DNA of 64,000 nt from Tricholoma matsutake. Its lineage: Eukaryota; Basidiomycota; Agaricomycetes; Agaricales; Tricholomataceae. The notes beneath the pieces were generated by a model. The model was not told the origin of the DNA and did not search any database. It saw only the letters and a list, made by a program, of their open reading frames with translations. Below are positions 10,430 through 22,479 of the stretch, one piece after another. Each line of letters opens with the position of its first letter. Within the stretch, counting starts at the first letter, position 1. The translations under genes were made by a program, and so were the position numbers. The DNA is taken from NCBI GenBank assembly GCA_026075535.2, contig AP026538.1:17554337-17618336 (forward strand), given 5' to 3'.

Positions 10430-11613
10430 TGATGATACTCAACCCGGGAAAACCACCAAAACAGCTGATGAGGCAACCAATGATATTTGCATGAGTCAGA
10501 GGAAGGGTGTGAGACATTCCGAATGTTCGTGGTCCAACCTATGGGAAGACAACTAGTTGTTACTAGTCATAAAGGTAGTTCTATAAGACAGGAAGGTGTT
10601 TGGTGCAGTCCGATGGAGTATCGATCAATATTGAGGACGATCGATGATATCGACAGAGAGCAATGTTTATCGTTGATAGTCGATGTGTGAATGCTGAGGA
10701 CCTTTTGATAGGTCGATAGTATATGAAGGCTTTAGCTGATGGCTAAGAAGTGTCAGGATATTTACTATTGCTAACAATAAGAAGGTCGAAAGAGGATTGA
10801 GGACAAGGATGATCGCAGAGGTTTCTCGTCGATTGAGAAAACTCATAGAAGCTTAGATTGTTTTAGAGAATAGATCAGATTCTTAGAACTCTGTACAAGG
10901 CAATATGTGAAGATGATTTCTTGTTATTTCCAAGTAGATACTACAGAGTTTTATATGTTTTAAAAGAAACTTCCTAAAATGGTATAAGAAACATGTGTAG
11001 AACATGAGGCAAAAGATATGAGTTAAGGCACAAGGCCGAAAAGGAGACTGGAATCCAAACAAGAAAGAGATATATCATATGATGAAAGAGTAATAAAGGG
11101 TATAGAACTAAAAAGGGACTGTCCTTTGTGTATAAACTGCACTAAGTCTCGCAATAATCTGTCCAGTGGGTTCTGTATGTGATAGGGACTTGGAATGAGG
11201 CTGACCTACTATCAGCAGGTTTGAGCACAAGTTGGAATACTTCCTGGCGCATGGTCTTCCACCATTTAGATAACAAAGGCGGTGCCCAATGTCGCTCATA
11301 GTCTCTCGATATTGATCAATAACACTCGACGATGGTCGACGATGTTCGATCACAGTTGCAGTTTGTTTGAAGTTGATTGGGGATGTTTGATGCTCATTTA
11401 GAGAGATCTTAGGTGCTTTTGAGGTAGTCCTAAGGTTGTGCGATGTGGTTTCTCGATACGATCAATGTTGCTGGTGATGTTTCAACATGGTCAATATGAT
11501 ATCGCGATCGATAGACTGGGTCGCGCTGCATCTGGGACATCATAGGAGTTAGCCAATGTGATTAGAATGTGGTTAAAGTGGTGAATTGGCCTTTGAGCCG
11601 AGGAGACAACCTA
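10430..11613 (+). repeat. Non-coding dispersed repeat, copy A
   Basis: Conserved blocks in the same order as copy B (50587-51587): GTGATGATACTCAACCCGGG at the left edge, GAGTCAGAGGAAGGGTGTGAG, GAAGATGATTTCTTGTTATT, TATATGTTTTAAAAG, CATGAGGCAAAAGATATGAG, GATATATCATATGATG, GCACTAAGTCTC, and the right edge ACCTATCAAC. Between these blocks the sequence is unrelated to copy B and is packed with a GTCGAT/ATCGA motif. Part of the left half recurs inverted in the right half (CGATCAATATTGAG near 10622 against CTCGATATTGATCA near 11305). No protein is encoded. This looks like a non-autonomous element. Confidence 0.65.
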
Positions 11614-12110
11614 TCAACAGTTTGACATGGTAAAATTCATTTCAATAGTTTGTGCACACAAGACAAGATCAGCAGTCAAGTTGGAACTTTCTGCCTGACA
11701 GATTGAATGCTCAACATGGAAAGTGTGGGAGAATGGGCTTTTCCCCAACATGGAAGAAATAAGCTCAAAAGTTTGCACGTACCACTTGAGAAGATTGGCA
11801 GTCAAGGTGGAGCTTTCCACCTGATGGAGTGAATAGACAGCATGGGAGGTGCAAGAGGATGTTGTGACAGTCTGGTGCAGGCTCTCACCAGAATGATCAG
11901 CACATGGCTCAAGAAACTAGATAGACAACCCATCAGTCCAAGCAGCACAAATGACAAGGTAGATCAACTCACACTGAGGATAACACCATGCAAGGGCTGG
12001 CACAGGGCACAGTCAGTACACCATGCAAAAAACTAGATAGGCAACCTGTCAGTCTGAGCAGCACAAGTGACAAGGTAGTTGACTCACACTGAGAATAGAC
12101 AGAAATTGTG
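11614..12110 (+). repeat. Two diverged tandem duplications
   Basis: First pair: a unit containing CAGTCAAG and CTGACAGATTGAATG, starting at 11673 and again at 11799 (period 126). Second pair: AACTAGATAGACAACCCATC at 11915 and AACTAGATAGGCAACCTGTC at 12031 (period 116). Copies differ by scattered substitutions. Nothing coding was recognised. Confidence 0.75.
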
Positions 12111-14016
12111 GAGAGGCAACACCATGCAAGCACAGGATGCAGAGCACAATGATATAAATCACTTGTAAGCACATGTGGAAGTGGGCAACAAACCAGCGCT
12201 GCGCAGCAATGAGAATTCAAGAAGAAGACACTTTCAACAGCGTTCCGAGTAGCATCAGCAGTGTCAGTTGTCAGTGTCACATGTCACCCATTGCCATCAG
12301 TGCATCAGGACCTGTCAATCAAAGATTTAGAGTCCTGGGGCTCGACATTAGTGGACTCAGGAAACCTTGCCACCATAACAATTCAGTTCACCATATTTCA
12401 CGATCAGTAGAACACAGGTAAAATATCTTTTATGTAAAAGTGTGGCTGAGGTCAAAGACAACATGATGCATGATGCATGGTAAGAGGCTTAAACCCACAG
12501 GCTTCTTGTGATCAGACCGAAATCCAATGGCAGATAGAACAACAACTGGCTTGCATACTATCGGACAAGGAATCCACCAAGAACTTAGTGGGCGGTGATT
12601 GCATTTCAATTTCATTCTCCGATGCCTGCATATTTTTACTCCGAACGGCAATCACTGCATGAATAGATGCTGACTCCTTTTCTTTTGCAGATATAAGACT
12701 GAGTCCTCAATACTGAGAACTCAGAAACAGAGGTGAACTTTGCTCACCATGGTCACATGCCTTACCAATTGTCCAAAGCTCCTCCTAGACATGTAAAATA
12801 GCCCTTGGCCACTCGTTTATAGCCTACAAGTATTCTATACAGTCAATACTTTGTCCTACAAGGTAGGATCTTCACCTACTCACCTATTCTCCTTGATGCT
12901 CCATGCTTCATAGGACCCATTAGTAGCAGTGTATACAGACATATAAAGTCATTGTGAGTATAAGGAACACCTTGGTTGCACCTTGGAACAGTCCATTAGT
13001 CTGCATAAAAGAAGTGGAGAGTCAATGTATAGAGGTAGGTTACAGTGACACACCCAAGGCATACAGAACCTCTAAATCTCAATTAGGTGTTCCAAAAAGG
13101 CAATAAACTGAACATATCTCCACAGTAATGGGACACACCGTTGTTCTAATAGAAGGGGCACATTTACACCATAGAATGCAACAGAGACAAGAAAAATCCG
13201 TCAAGAGCTAAAGGCTAGGTACCACAAACAGTATGACATGACTGAATGTAACGATTACCTTTTTCGTTCAAAATCCATGTCAGTAAAACCTGCTGGGTTT
13301 GAAATATTTTATAAGGCCAACTTCAAAATGCAAAATGCCCAACCAAAATTAGAACTCCGATTTCTGCCGAGAATCCGCCATTCTTAAATTTTCACTTTGG
13401 ATCGCTTAATGGTCAGGTTAAAAGAATGAGTCCTCGTACCTCGGACTCGTAACAAGCTTTTTTGCATCACCACTTCGTTGTAATTACAATGATATGATGC
13501 ATCAAAGTGGTTGTTATGGCTGTCTCACTTGGAAGGGGGTACTATCTCACTTGGAAGCAGTTTATACTCTCCGATTGTGGTGTACCATATCATGTACATA
13601 AGTATACTGTTGTTTATCTATTCATGGCGTGCCCCCAGAGCAACTCCAATGTACCCATGACCTGGATGAACCCTACGTCTATTAATTTTTGTACCTAACA
13701 TCTTCAAGTTCTGTAACTCTGCTTATAGCTTTTCCTCCCAAGTTCTCACTTGTTTATATTTAGATAGACTCTGATAGAGCGGCCAATCGACAGACCAACC
13801 TCGTGAATCTAAGCGCTCAGTCATGTGAACTTCAAATAGGCGTAGGTTCAGTACATTACTCGACCCAGAGATGTATTCTAACATTTTATCCTCACTTTAA
13901 CCCAGTTTCATATTTTGCAGCACTTGATCAAACCATGTTTATCTGAAACTCTGGCCGTGTAGTACAAAACACAAAATAGGAGGCAAAATGTCCTTGGATA
14001 TATCATAACAACTAAT
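12111..14016. other. No gene recognised; host-like composition
   Basis: CpG dinucleotides become frequent from about 13.2 kb, unlike the transposon-derived flanks. Frames up to 80 codons show no domain or splicing pattern I can defend. It includes the 3' flank of the secreted-protein gene. Confidence 0.45.
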
Positions 14017-14925
14017 TCACTTGGATAGCAGGCTCCCCTCAGGAATGCTGCGCCCTTTCAGAGGCATGTCAGTAAATTGTGATGAAGAAGTGCAACGGGC
14101 AGCATACTGAATGAACCATAACTGGTCTGTTGCTACGCAATTCCCACCGTGGGCGTTCTGCGTGGACTGGCAGTTGAACGCGACGTAATCAAGGACAGCC
14201 GACTAAGGAGCTGATTAGCGAGTGCAGAAAAGAATACAACGGACTGTACCCAGTCAGTTCGGCAGTATGTGAGATTACCAGCGCCCTGGTTTACAAAGAA
14301 TGTTGTGCAGCTGCGATAGGTCATGATAACTGTGTTGTTCGTCTGGGACGAGATTAAGTATCACAAATATCAAGGATAGAGAATGCTCACGCCAGTGCCG
14401 ATATTGAACAGGGCACCTAAACAATCTCTAGAGTCAATGATAATTGAAAACGTTGAACAATAAAGATGCAGGCCTATATTCTGACTATCGTACAACAGGG
14501 CATCTGCGATGACATGGCACTCGTTGGGGTCGGGACCACCTCCAGAAGGCAGGAAGCAGTTTGTCGTGCCTACGATGGTACGATGTCAACGACGCAACAG
14601 AGAGAGTGAGAACTAGTGGCACGCGCGCCAACATACAAGTAGCTCCGCAAACATTTGTTGTATTAGTCTGACGGGTGACAAGTGACGATCTAGGCATAAC
14701 AGGCGTAGCTTGCGAGCAGGTGGCAAACTGCACTGTGACATCTTGATTCCTGCCAATGGACTTCTCGGACAATATCTTGGGTGTCTGCCCCCCAGGGCAT
14801 ACGGTTCCTAGGGCGGGTTGGATCGTATTTGCGACGAACACTGGGGGAGAGAACGTACCAGGACTACCTTTGACACTGGAAAATGTTACAAGAGAGAGCA
14901 GGATCCACGAGAACGAGGTGCGCAT
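14017..14925 (-). CDS. Cys-rich secreted protein, five exons
   Basis: Exons on the minus strand: 14637-14925, 14474-14569, 14391-14416, 14250-14342, 14017-14202. They total 690 nt, giving 229 residues and TGA, with the frame kept across all four introns (67, 57, 48 and 47 nt). Three introns are GT-AG; the 57-nt one is GC-AG. The N-terminus MRTSFSWILLSLVTFSSVKG is a typical signal peptide, so export is predicted. The mature part has about eleven cysteines, an NTTN sequon, a GGGPDPNECHVIADALLYDS block and late SCTTFFVNQGAGNLTYCRTDW and NCQSTQNAHGGNC blocks. I believe this belongs to a secreted family widespread in mushroom fungi, with no known activity. No premature stop; the only convincing intact host gene in the window. 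Confidence 0.85.
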
Positions 14926-15000
14926 GTTGGGGTTTTCGAGGTGGGTTTGGGTCTCTTTGTCGCTCCTAGGAGTCCTACAGAGCTCATTAATTTTGATGCA

Positions 15001-15006
15001 TTTATA
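15001..15006 (-). promoter_or_regulatory. TATA box of the secreted-protein gene
   Basis: TATAAA on the minus strand, within GGCTATAAATGC, 76 nt upstream of the ATG at 14925. The spacing would place the transcription start about 45 nt before the start codon, normal for a fungal gene. Confidence 0.6.
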
Positions 15007-17205
15007 GCCAAGGGCATGAACAACGTCACTCGCTGCATTTGATGTTGTTCAGTGATATCATCTCAGGCCGGCATATCAGCGCCGCAGGTAAGGTACTCAC
15101 GTGACCGCGAACGGCGATAGCATAGTAATCCTTCGGAACCGAGTTCAGCCCGACTGAAGGACTCGGAGTGATGGAAACATACCATGGCTTCCAGGATAAG
15201 GTCCGCGGTTAAAAATAGAATGTTTGTAGAAGATTTAGCTACATAGTGTGAGTGTGGATCCGGAGCTTGAGTGTTAGCTAGTCTCCCGTAGACAGTTCGT
15301 GTCTCTTTACTTGGAGGAAAAGACGACACTCACTTCACCTCCCAAAGCTTGATGTAGAGGCTTAGACGAAATCGACAGCTGGAAGCTGCGACGGTCATTC
15401 GCACGATACTACATGGCCGCATGATTTCCTGTAGGACTGCGAGTCATCTGTAGAAACGTGAGCCTGAGGGTGTGAACTGGTCTTAGAACGGTCCAGCATC
15501 GAACTAAATCAATTACTTGTCAATTACGCAAAATTACGATGTAGAGATTGAATTTCGTCTAACGACGAACCTATCAGCATTGGAAACAACCAGTACTAGG
15601 TAAGTTAAGGACTGGTTGGGATTGGCTCTATTGGCTCAGATCGTAGACTATGACCTTGCGATACCATGTTCTTGAACGGGAAAATACGCCTGACTGTTGC
15701 GGACCGCGGGTTGCAAGGCACATGACCCACGTGAATATTCAATTACAACAAGATATGTTGTCATGTCGATGAGGAGATATACTTCAATAGTTGGCGACCA
15801 CACGTTAACGAAAGACTCAAAGAGTGACTCACTGGTCGGCTATTTTGGAGACACGGAGACATCACTGTTACAATCGGCTGATTACGGCGTGAGATGGATC
15901 AAACTTGAAACAAACTTGAACGCACGTACGCAGGGCATAGAGATATTAGCATCTTGTTCCTGTTTCTTGGCAAACAGCCTATTTTGAAATCGACAGCGTG
16001 AGCAACCTGAGGTTGCTCGACTTGGTTCCAGCCGCGGAAACCATGCCTGAGTCACAATCGCAGACGGCAGTGCACAAGTCTGTTGAGATCTATAAATATA
16101 AGTATGCGTCGGGTAAGGGCTGCATAGAAGGGACGAATGATGGTAACGAACAATACGCGGGGAGGATCATTCGAGCTTTCCCGGGTGTGCACTGTCAAAG
16201 CAGCATCGATAACTTTGCCTTCGGAACCGGAAAACCGACACGACAACAAGGGTAGAGTAGGCGATTATGCCCCGAAACAGGCAGAAACCGGAGTTATAAG
16301 CATAATTCGCATAGCGGTTCTCTTGGTAGCCATGAAGGGCCATGAATGGGATCCAAGGACAGTCTGAGTAATTTGATGGTTCGAGACAAAGTGCTCACGG
16401 ATAGAACCGAAATCAACCGACTCAGACTCCCGCGTGTCAACGTCGTAGCTACTTACTCATGTTGAACCTTCGTGCCTCGAGCGTGTCTGACAAAGTGACA
16501 AAGTGAATTCCGCTGTAATTTAAAGGAGCGTGACTAAGGGTCTGATAGTAGAGGATTGGTAGAAGACATTCCAGTGACATTCTCGCACCTCCGGTTTGTA
16601 TCACGTGAAACCTACGGGAACACCAAAATCCCGTTTAGGAATCCGAAGGTGCTAAAAGTAGGTGTTCCTCGGAAGACCTCGGCTGCCTGAACCTCCACGC
16701 GGTCGCTCATACGACCACCGCTCGTCAACACGTCACCTCCCATGAGTCTTCCGCTGCTATATGTGCCAATTAGCTGCCTCTAATCATGATCATCGTGAAG
16801 CATAGTGAGTACCGCAATTAACATCACTGGTATTTGGACATACACATTTGTATTGTTCCCACAGCCACCGCCAGTGGGACACAAGAACCTCCTGGGCGTA
16901 GTATGACACGACATCGTGACCTCATCATGATTGTCATTAACTACAGCATGTTGTGTTGCCGTATCTTACCACTGATAAACCTTCAATCCACACATTTCGG
17001 GGGGTATTATTAGCTAGGTTGATGCCATATTTTGGGGGTAGTACTTGGATCATACGATCACACTGCGGCAAAATACCAGTAAGCGCTCAATATGCCGTGT
17101 AGAGGTCAAGCTGTTAGGACCGCCTTGAGAACCACGGGCAGGCGCCGCCGCGGCACAGCCGGTTCATCGTGCATATTACTAATTACTGTAATTTGACTGT
17201 AATCG
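15007..17205. other. CpG-rich DNA without a recognised gene
   Basis: Composition resembles host DNA. One possible exon is the minus-strand frame ending at an ATG followed by GTATGT near 15183, but no acceptor or downstream exon could be chosen with confidence. A TATAAATATA motif lies at 16091-16100. The two frames near 15.7-16.4 kb show no domain. Confidence 0.4.
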
Positions 17206-17262
17206 CGTACCCCTACCCACACCCACCGAAAAACCGTACCCTCGACAAGGGGGTTCGGGAAT
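17206..17262 (+). repeat. Left inverted-repeat-like arm beside the PHD gene
   Basis: CTACCCACACCCACCG, AAACCGTACCCTCGA and AAGGGGGTTCGGG. Read on the minus strand, 20217-20297 gives CTACCCATACCCATACCCG, AAACCCTTACCC, GTCGAGGGTC and AAGGGGGTTC. The arms are imperfect but collinear. The outer part of the left arm does not match. Confidence 0.5.
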
Positions 17263-17584
17263 CAGATTCCCGGACCGGTACCCGGTTAGTTAGTCCCGGC
17301 CGAAGGCCCCCAAAAATGTTTTTGGACCTCTCCATATACAGGTCTCGGAATACGATTTTGAAGGCTATATTGACTACTCAGATGTTGTACATAGCTATAG
17401 GAAATGAACAAAGTCCTTTAGCAGTAAAAAAGCCCCTAATTTAATCAAAATACAATAGTGATCGGGCCATATCAACCAATTTGCAAGGCGGCAAAAAATT
17501 GACAATTTTGATTTCCACACAATTCATGGAGCCTGAAAAGAATGTAGGCAGCACAATACTGGTTATGCTTTGAGCTAGCATTAA

Positions 17585-20120
17585 CATTGGATCCAGCTTG
17601 CTGTCCTCAAAGTGGATGGTTATGCTGTTTGTCCAGATTGCGGAACACAACTGAAATGTGGAAGTGCAGGGCTAAACAATCTTGAAAAACACCATCGGGG
17701 GAGTGATGCCTGCAAAAATGCTTGAGAAAAGCATGACAAGGATAGGAGGAAGAAGAATACAAACCTATTCAACTATTTTAAAGCACCAAAAGCACTTGCA
17801 GTTCCATTGACAATCAGCCATTCAGAACCAATTCAAAGCCATCAATTGGCTCCTGCACAGGCCATTGACACCAGCCCTGCTGTTCCAAATCGACAACCCA
17901 AGCCATCAGCACATTCTGAACATGTACCCACACCCACCAATTTGGACACACCACAGCACTGGGTTGTTGAAAGCCAGGTGCTTATCAATGGAAAGCTGAA
18001 ATCCAAAGCACATGTGTTGGCAGATTTCACTAAATACAGAAAGCATGCTGGCTTGATGGATCGCTTACGCCGCGTACAGGACATTGGACGACACATTCAA
18101 AATAAAATTGTTAGTGAAAATGCTTCAGGGTCCCTTCCAGCTCCAAAATATGATTCTGAAGTTCTTCTTGTCTTGGATCCAATTGTGACCATCCTTTCCT
18201 CTGAAAACAAGCTTTGGCTATGTATCAGAGAGGTAAATGCCCTAAGGTTCAATGGCCAGTCAGTTTCATATCTCAACCTCGACATGCTATTCGAAGAGAC
18301 AGTCATGGTATTATATCAAATAGTCGGATTACGACCTGCAACCATTCATGAGGACCTGGAACGTGTTCTCAACTGGCGTACTTACCATATGGCCAAGGAA
18401 AATTCTTTCACTGTGCCGGGACAAATAATCCAACCAATCAATCCCACCCCTTCGAACATTGAGACAGGCTGGTACCTATTCCAGAGTACTGTCCTTGTGG
18501 CATTAGCAGTGAGTATCTTCCAGCAGCTTACGGTTTCAAACCTCAAGAACATTCTCAAGCTCACACCATCAAAGGAATATCCATATCGTGAAGCATCTGG
18601 TTAGTCATGTTGCTTTTTTAGATTAACCTATGACCAATTTAAATAACCGAACAGGTGGGGCGTGTTTTCTATGCAGTGACAACCAGGAATTTGTTGATAT
18701 CGGCACATCAGACTGCCCAAGGTGCTCACCTACCATTACTCTCAACCTTTTGCAAGGACAGCGTGTGCTAGAACACATTGGTGCTCATGTTCTTCACGAT
18801 CCTAGCATTGATTGGTCAATGCCTCTTTGTGGGTTGTGTCTCCACCCATTGCCCCTTTGCCAATACTTCTTGAAGAAGGGAAAGGGCGCCTGCACCAGTC
18901 TAATAGTTCATCAAGCCACGTCAAAGGGTTGCCTCATGAAGGTAAAATATTCTTATGGTGTAGCATCCAAGTCAACCACCTCTTCTCTGTGCTCCAATGT
19001 GCCAACTCATTGCCCTCTGTGCCCCAAATCAGACCCTGCAATCTGGAGGTATTTTTTCAAGATACATTTCCAGCAAAAGCACCCAAACACACTGTTTGCG
19101 CAATACGAGAGCATCTGGATGCTCACAAACTTCAAGATTACGGAAATGAGGTGGATTTGGGCAAATTGAATGAAAGTAACAGTCAAACACACCAAGAAAT
19201 CAAAACTTCCGCCTCTGACCATCTCGGAAGACCACCATGTGCAGATCCCTGCCACAAGATATTTCATTACTAGTATTATTCCTCTGTGGAATGACTCCTG
19301 AACCTGACATGTCAACAATGCCAGTGACGATGCACCAGCTTTGGAAGACAATGGTTCAGACCCCAGCTCTGAATCTGAATTGGATAGTGAAGACTCTAGT
19401 GAATCACATAGTGAAGAATCTAGCAAATCCGAGGGTTCTACAAATGATTGTGATGAGGGTGCAAATGTTCATGAGGGAGAGGCTGTACAGCTGTCACAGT
19501 CACTCAATGGAAATTCCTCCGCCGATGATGAGGTCGATGTGAGTTTGAAAGGGAGGAGTAATGCTGGCATCATGGAATTTGGTGTTGTTCACATGCGAAA
19601 CTCCAAGGACATCGTGACAATTGTCAGAGAATCATCAGCTAAGGGCAGCGTGAGTGTTATCAAAACCTTGTGAAGAGCAATTACTTACGAAGGTGTGCAG
19701 GGACATCAGGATCCTGAAACCTTGCAGGGACCACCTGCTGAATGGACCAACACTGACAATCATATGCCCAGCTCAACAGGATCAGCTATCCGAGTAATCA
19801 AGGGAACTGTTGCCGCCAGCACTGAGAATGCTGCAATTGTTGAAGAAACCAGGTGATCCAAGCAAAAACAGGTCCTGAGAAAATGTGGAGAGGTGGTCAA
19901 TTCTTTAAAGTTGCCATCAAATGCAATTATTAAGTGTAAGGAGCTAGGATGTGAAACTGAATGGGTAACTGACCTTTTTCTTGTTATATTTGTGGCTTAT
20001 ATCAGTAACCTTGTGTTATAGTATCACCTCAGTTGTGTTGAGCTGGAGATAAAACCATGTAAATGGCTTTGTGCAGCTTGTGAGGCATCTGGGCAAGCGA
20101 GAGGGAAGCAGCATCAATGA
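17585..20120 (+). pseudogene. Multi-zinc-finger protein with C-terminal PHD-like finger, decayed
   Basis: Order seen: N-terminal finger CPDCGTQLKCGSAGLNNLEK with HHRGSDAC (17630-17710); a Pro/Gln-rich linker; a helical middle region (QHWVVESQVLINGKLKSKAH onward); a Cys/His-rich module with ACFLCSDNQEFVDIGTSDC, LEHIGAHVLHDPSI, CGLCLHPLPLC, CSNVPTHCPLCP and a final H-x4-H (18655-19090); an acidic Ser/Glu tract (19340-19560); and a PHD-like end KCKELGCETEWYHLSC, KWLCAACEASG (19931-20090). Two good introns, 18600-18654 and 19965-20021, restore the frame. TGA after DACKNA and after RWIWAN stand where arginine is expected, so it is a pseudogene. A mushroom-specific family is likely; chromatin or DNA binding is inference. 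Confidence 0.7.
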
Positions 20121-20187
20121 TGATGTCATATTTCCTTATATAGATATGTGCCTGATTACATAGTAGGGTTAGTCCAGCCTAGATGGT

Positions 20188-20316
20188 CAAAATAAAAAAT
20201 TCGACCCTAGGTCGTATTTTTTATTTCATGAACCCCCTTGACCCTCGACTAAGGGTAAGGGTTTCGACGGGTATGGGTATGGGTAGCAAAAAAATACCCA
20301 GGGGTTACCCATGCCA
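20188..20316 (-). repeat. Right inverted-repeat-like arm, MITE-type end
   Basis: On the minus strand it starts TGGCATGGGTAACCCCTGGG and matches the left end of the element at 4798. The inner part matches the left arm at 17206-17262 in inverted orientation. The plus-strand stretch 20188-20250 (AAATTCGACC, CATGAACCCCCTTG) also resembles 25062-25115 inside the hAT remnant, so both may derive from one DNA-transposon lineage. Confidence 0.5.
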
Positions 20317-21049
20317 ATTTCTACTTCCAAGGCATCTTATAGATATGTAAAAATGCTGCAAACAGGTGTTGTGACACATAATCTGATGTGTTGCTGTCAA
20401 TATTGACATGTTTTGGAATCTCCTCATTGGCATCAAACCTTATTGTGTATTTAACTACACAGCCACTTAAATAGCTTATTTAGGAGAACTTGTATAGAAA
20501 ATATTTGTATTATAGAAGATGTGGAAGGTATGAGGTCAATTTTCAGCTTTTTTCACCTGATTTGGATTTGTCACACCTATTCACATGATGTTGGCGGGAT
20601 GTGGATGTCCCTCCCTTAGGCCTTGTAGGGTCTGACTAAGCAAGGAAGGAGCTGCCTAAGGTGCACCCAACCAGCAAGGGACCATGTGGAGCTGCCCACC
20701 ATAATCTGAACATCATGTGGATCTGTTATACATAACATAGATCTGTAATTACAGCTGTACATGTATCACTATAACCTGTAACTACAGAACTTTTATATAT
20801 GAAAAGGACAGTATTGCCTGGTGAGTGTAGATGGGGTGGATGTGGTCCCACCACATTTGATTGATGATATGCTGAGGGTTGTATATATATGTGTCAGTTT
20901 TGTTTGATGTTGATGAAGTTATCATTGTAGCTACTTCATCAGTAAAGTCAGGGTTAACTACACAGCAGTACATAGTGCTCCATTGCATCATAGTGTCATA
21001 GCATGGTTCTTTAATTCTGTAGAACTGTATAGCTCCCTACCTTGTCTAC
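20317..21049. other. Probable remnant of a gypsy LTR and leader, no gene
   Basis: A TG-start (TGTCACACCTATTCAC near 20573) and a TATATATATGTG box lie ahead of the gag fragment. That position and layout fit a 5' LTR. No second copy is available to fix its limits. Confidence 0.35.
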
Positions 21050-21625
21050 ATATGTGCTTACCTAAGTATGCCACCCCACAAGTTTTTGATGGTACTATGG
21101 AAAATGCAAAGTTGTTTGTCAGTTCCATAATGCTATACATCTGGGGGCACACACCTGAATTCTGAATTGCTGAGTCTAGAATTATATTTGCCCTTTCATA
21201 TATTCAGGGGGGAAAGCACAGTTATGGAGTAATGAGGTGATCAATCAGATTGTCAAGGGCACCAAGCCATTTATGAGCTTCAAAGATTTTGTGGAGAAGC
21301 TGGAAGCTCAATTCAGGGATCCTAATCCAAAAGTGGTGGCTAATGCAAAATTAAAAGACCATGCACCAAGGGTCAATGACAGTGGATGAATTTATTTTGA
21401 AGTTCAAAGCTGAAGCTTCACAAACTGACCTAGGGAATTCAGCATTGGTTGAATATTTGAAAGCTGGATTAAATCTGTCATTATTCAAGTCTATCTATGC
21501 CAGAGAAATTGGAGGAATGGCATGCTTGGGCTATGAGGCTTGATTGGCAATATTGGTTGGAGCAAGCCAAGTTGAAGCTCATGCATGGGAGTTCTAAAAT
21601 TGGGAAGCCATCTGGAGGTAAACTC
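21050..21625 (+). pseudogene. Ty3/gypsy gag fragment
   Basis: CLPKYATPQVFDGTMENAK, AESRIIFALSYIQGG and SMTVDEFILKFKAEASQTDL with ALVEYLKAGLN align in order with the gag at 27511-28290, which has CLPKYAPLQIFNGTMENTK and ALVEFLKAGLN. Frameshifts near 21210 and 21350 and a premature stop at 21541-21543 break the frame. It is cut after KIGKPSGGK; zinc knuckle and pol are missing. Confidence 0.85.
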
Positions 21626-22221
21626 TGAAGTAGGGTGTCTGGGCACCTACTCCAGGTAGTCATATGATTGTGTAGTCAGTAGCTGATCAATTATACATAG
21701 AGAGTTGTGCTATCACTACAACAATCCTTGCCATAGCTATAGGCAGGAGACTCAGCATGATTCGATGCACTCACAGCTGCTTCATTCTATTTTCAGCATT
21801 CTGGCTTTTGATTCTTGCATGCTATGTCATAATGTGCCAAGCTCACATCTACTTCTGCTTCTCATTTTTAGCTCTTGAGTCCTCAGTCTCAGCACACAGT
21901 TATAGCCTCAGAACCTCAGCCTAGTACCTGTCCAGTACCTCAGTCACACAGAACCAGAACCAGAACCAGACCAGCAACAAATATAGTCACCAGCACACCA
22001 GTCTCACAGCCAGCTTAAGCTGTCTAGCACAAGCTACACACTAAAAACTCAGTCTCTATCACCATGCCTGGCCAAGGACAAGGCAAATGAAGCAACAAGA
22101 AGAAATGGCATGAGAACACAGACCCAAACACAAATAGCATGGCCATAAACACCATAATGAGCACAGACACTCTAACTGGGAGAACAGAAGCTAAAACTAA
22201 GGCAACAACAACTAAACTACC
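21626..22221. other. No gene recognised
   Basis: Contains a short minisatellite of CAGAAC/CCAGAA units near 21950-21975. A frame from 22064 (MPGQGQGK, then a TGA) is Lys/Thr-rich and unrecognised. Confidence 0.4.
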
Positions 22222-22438
22222 TGTAGAAAAGTGATCCTAGTACAAATAAGATCACCTCAGTCTCTGTACAAGTGACTGAGGTGGTAATGAAGGTATCTAC
22301 TGTATATATATATGCATTGTGTATAACAAAGAGAATTAGAGATAAAGGGAACTAAGTAATGGACAGTACATGTGCATCAAAGGGAAAGACTAAATATAGT
22401 GTACACATCAAAACAATACTCATGGTGCATTCTCAACA
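22222..22438 (-). repeat. Copia LTR (3' LTR of the fragment above it)
   Basis: Element orientation is minus. It starts TGTTGAGAATGCACC and ends GATCACTTTTCTACA, matching the 345-bp LTRs at 34057 and 39156 but shorter. The direct repeat of CTCAGTCACTT..GAGACTGAG that occurs twice in those LTRs is present once here. The adjoining AGGAGGAG tract is the polypurine tract. Confidence 0.8.
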
Positions 22439-22479
22439 CTCCTCCTCACCATGAAGACTCCTCCTTGCATGGAATTGTA

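Noticed and set aside
13247..13454. Possible short LTR with ends TGTAACGATT and ACTCGTAACA
   Set aside because: Flanks CTGAA and AGCTT show no target duplication, there is no second copy in the window, and 208 bp could be chance.
15063..15329. 88-residue minus-strand frame as a gene
   Set aside because: A GTATGT inside it could be a donor, but no acceptor or next exon was convincing and no domain is visible.
17169..17444. 91-residue plus-strand frame (MHITNYCNLTVIAYPYPHPP)
   Set aside because: It spans the inverted-repeat arm and has no homology. The (TACCC)n DNA explains its composition.
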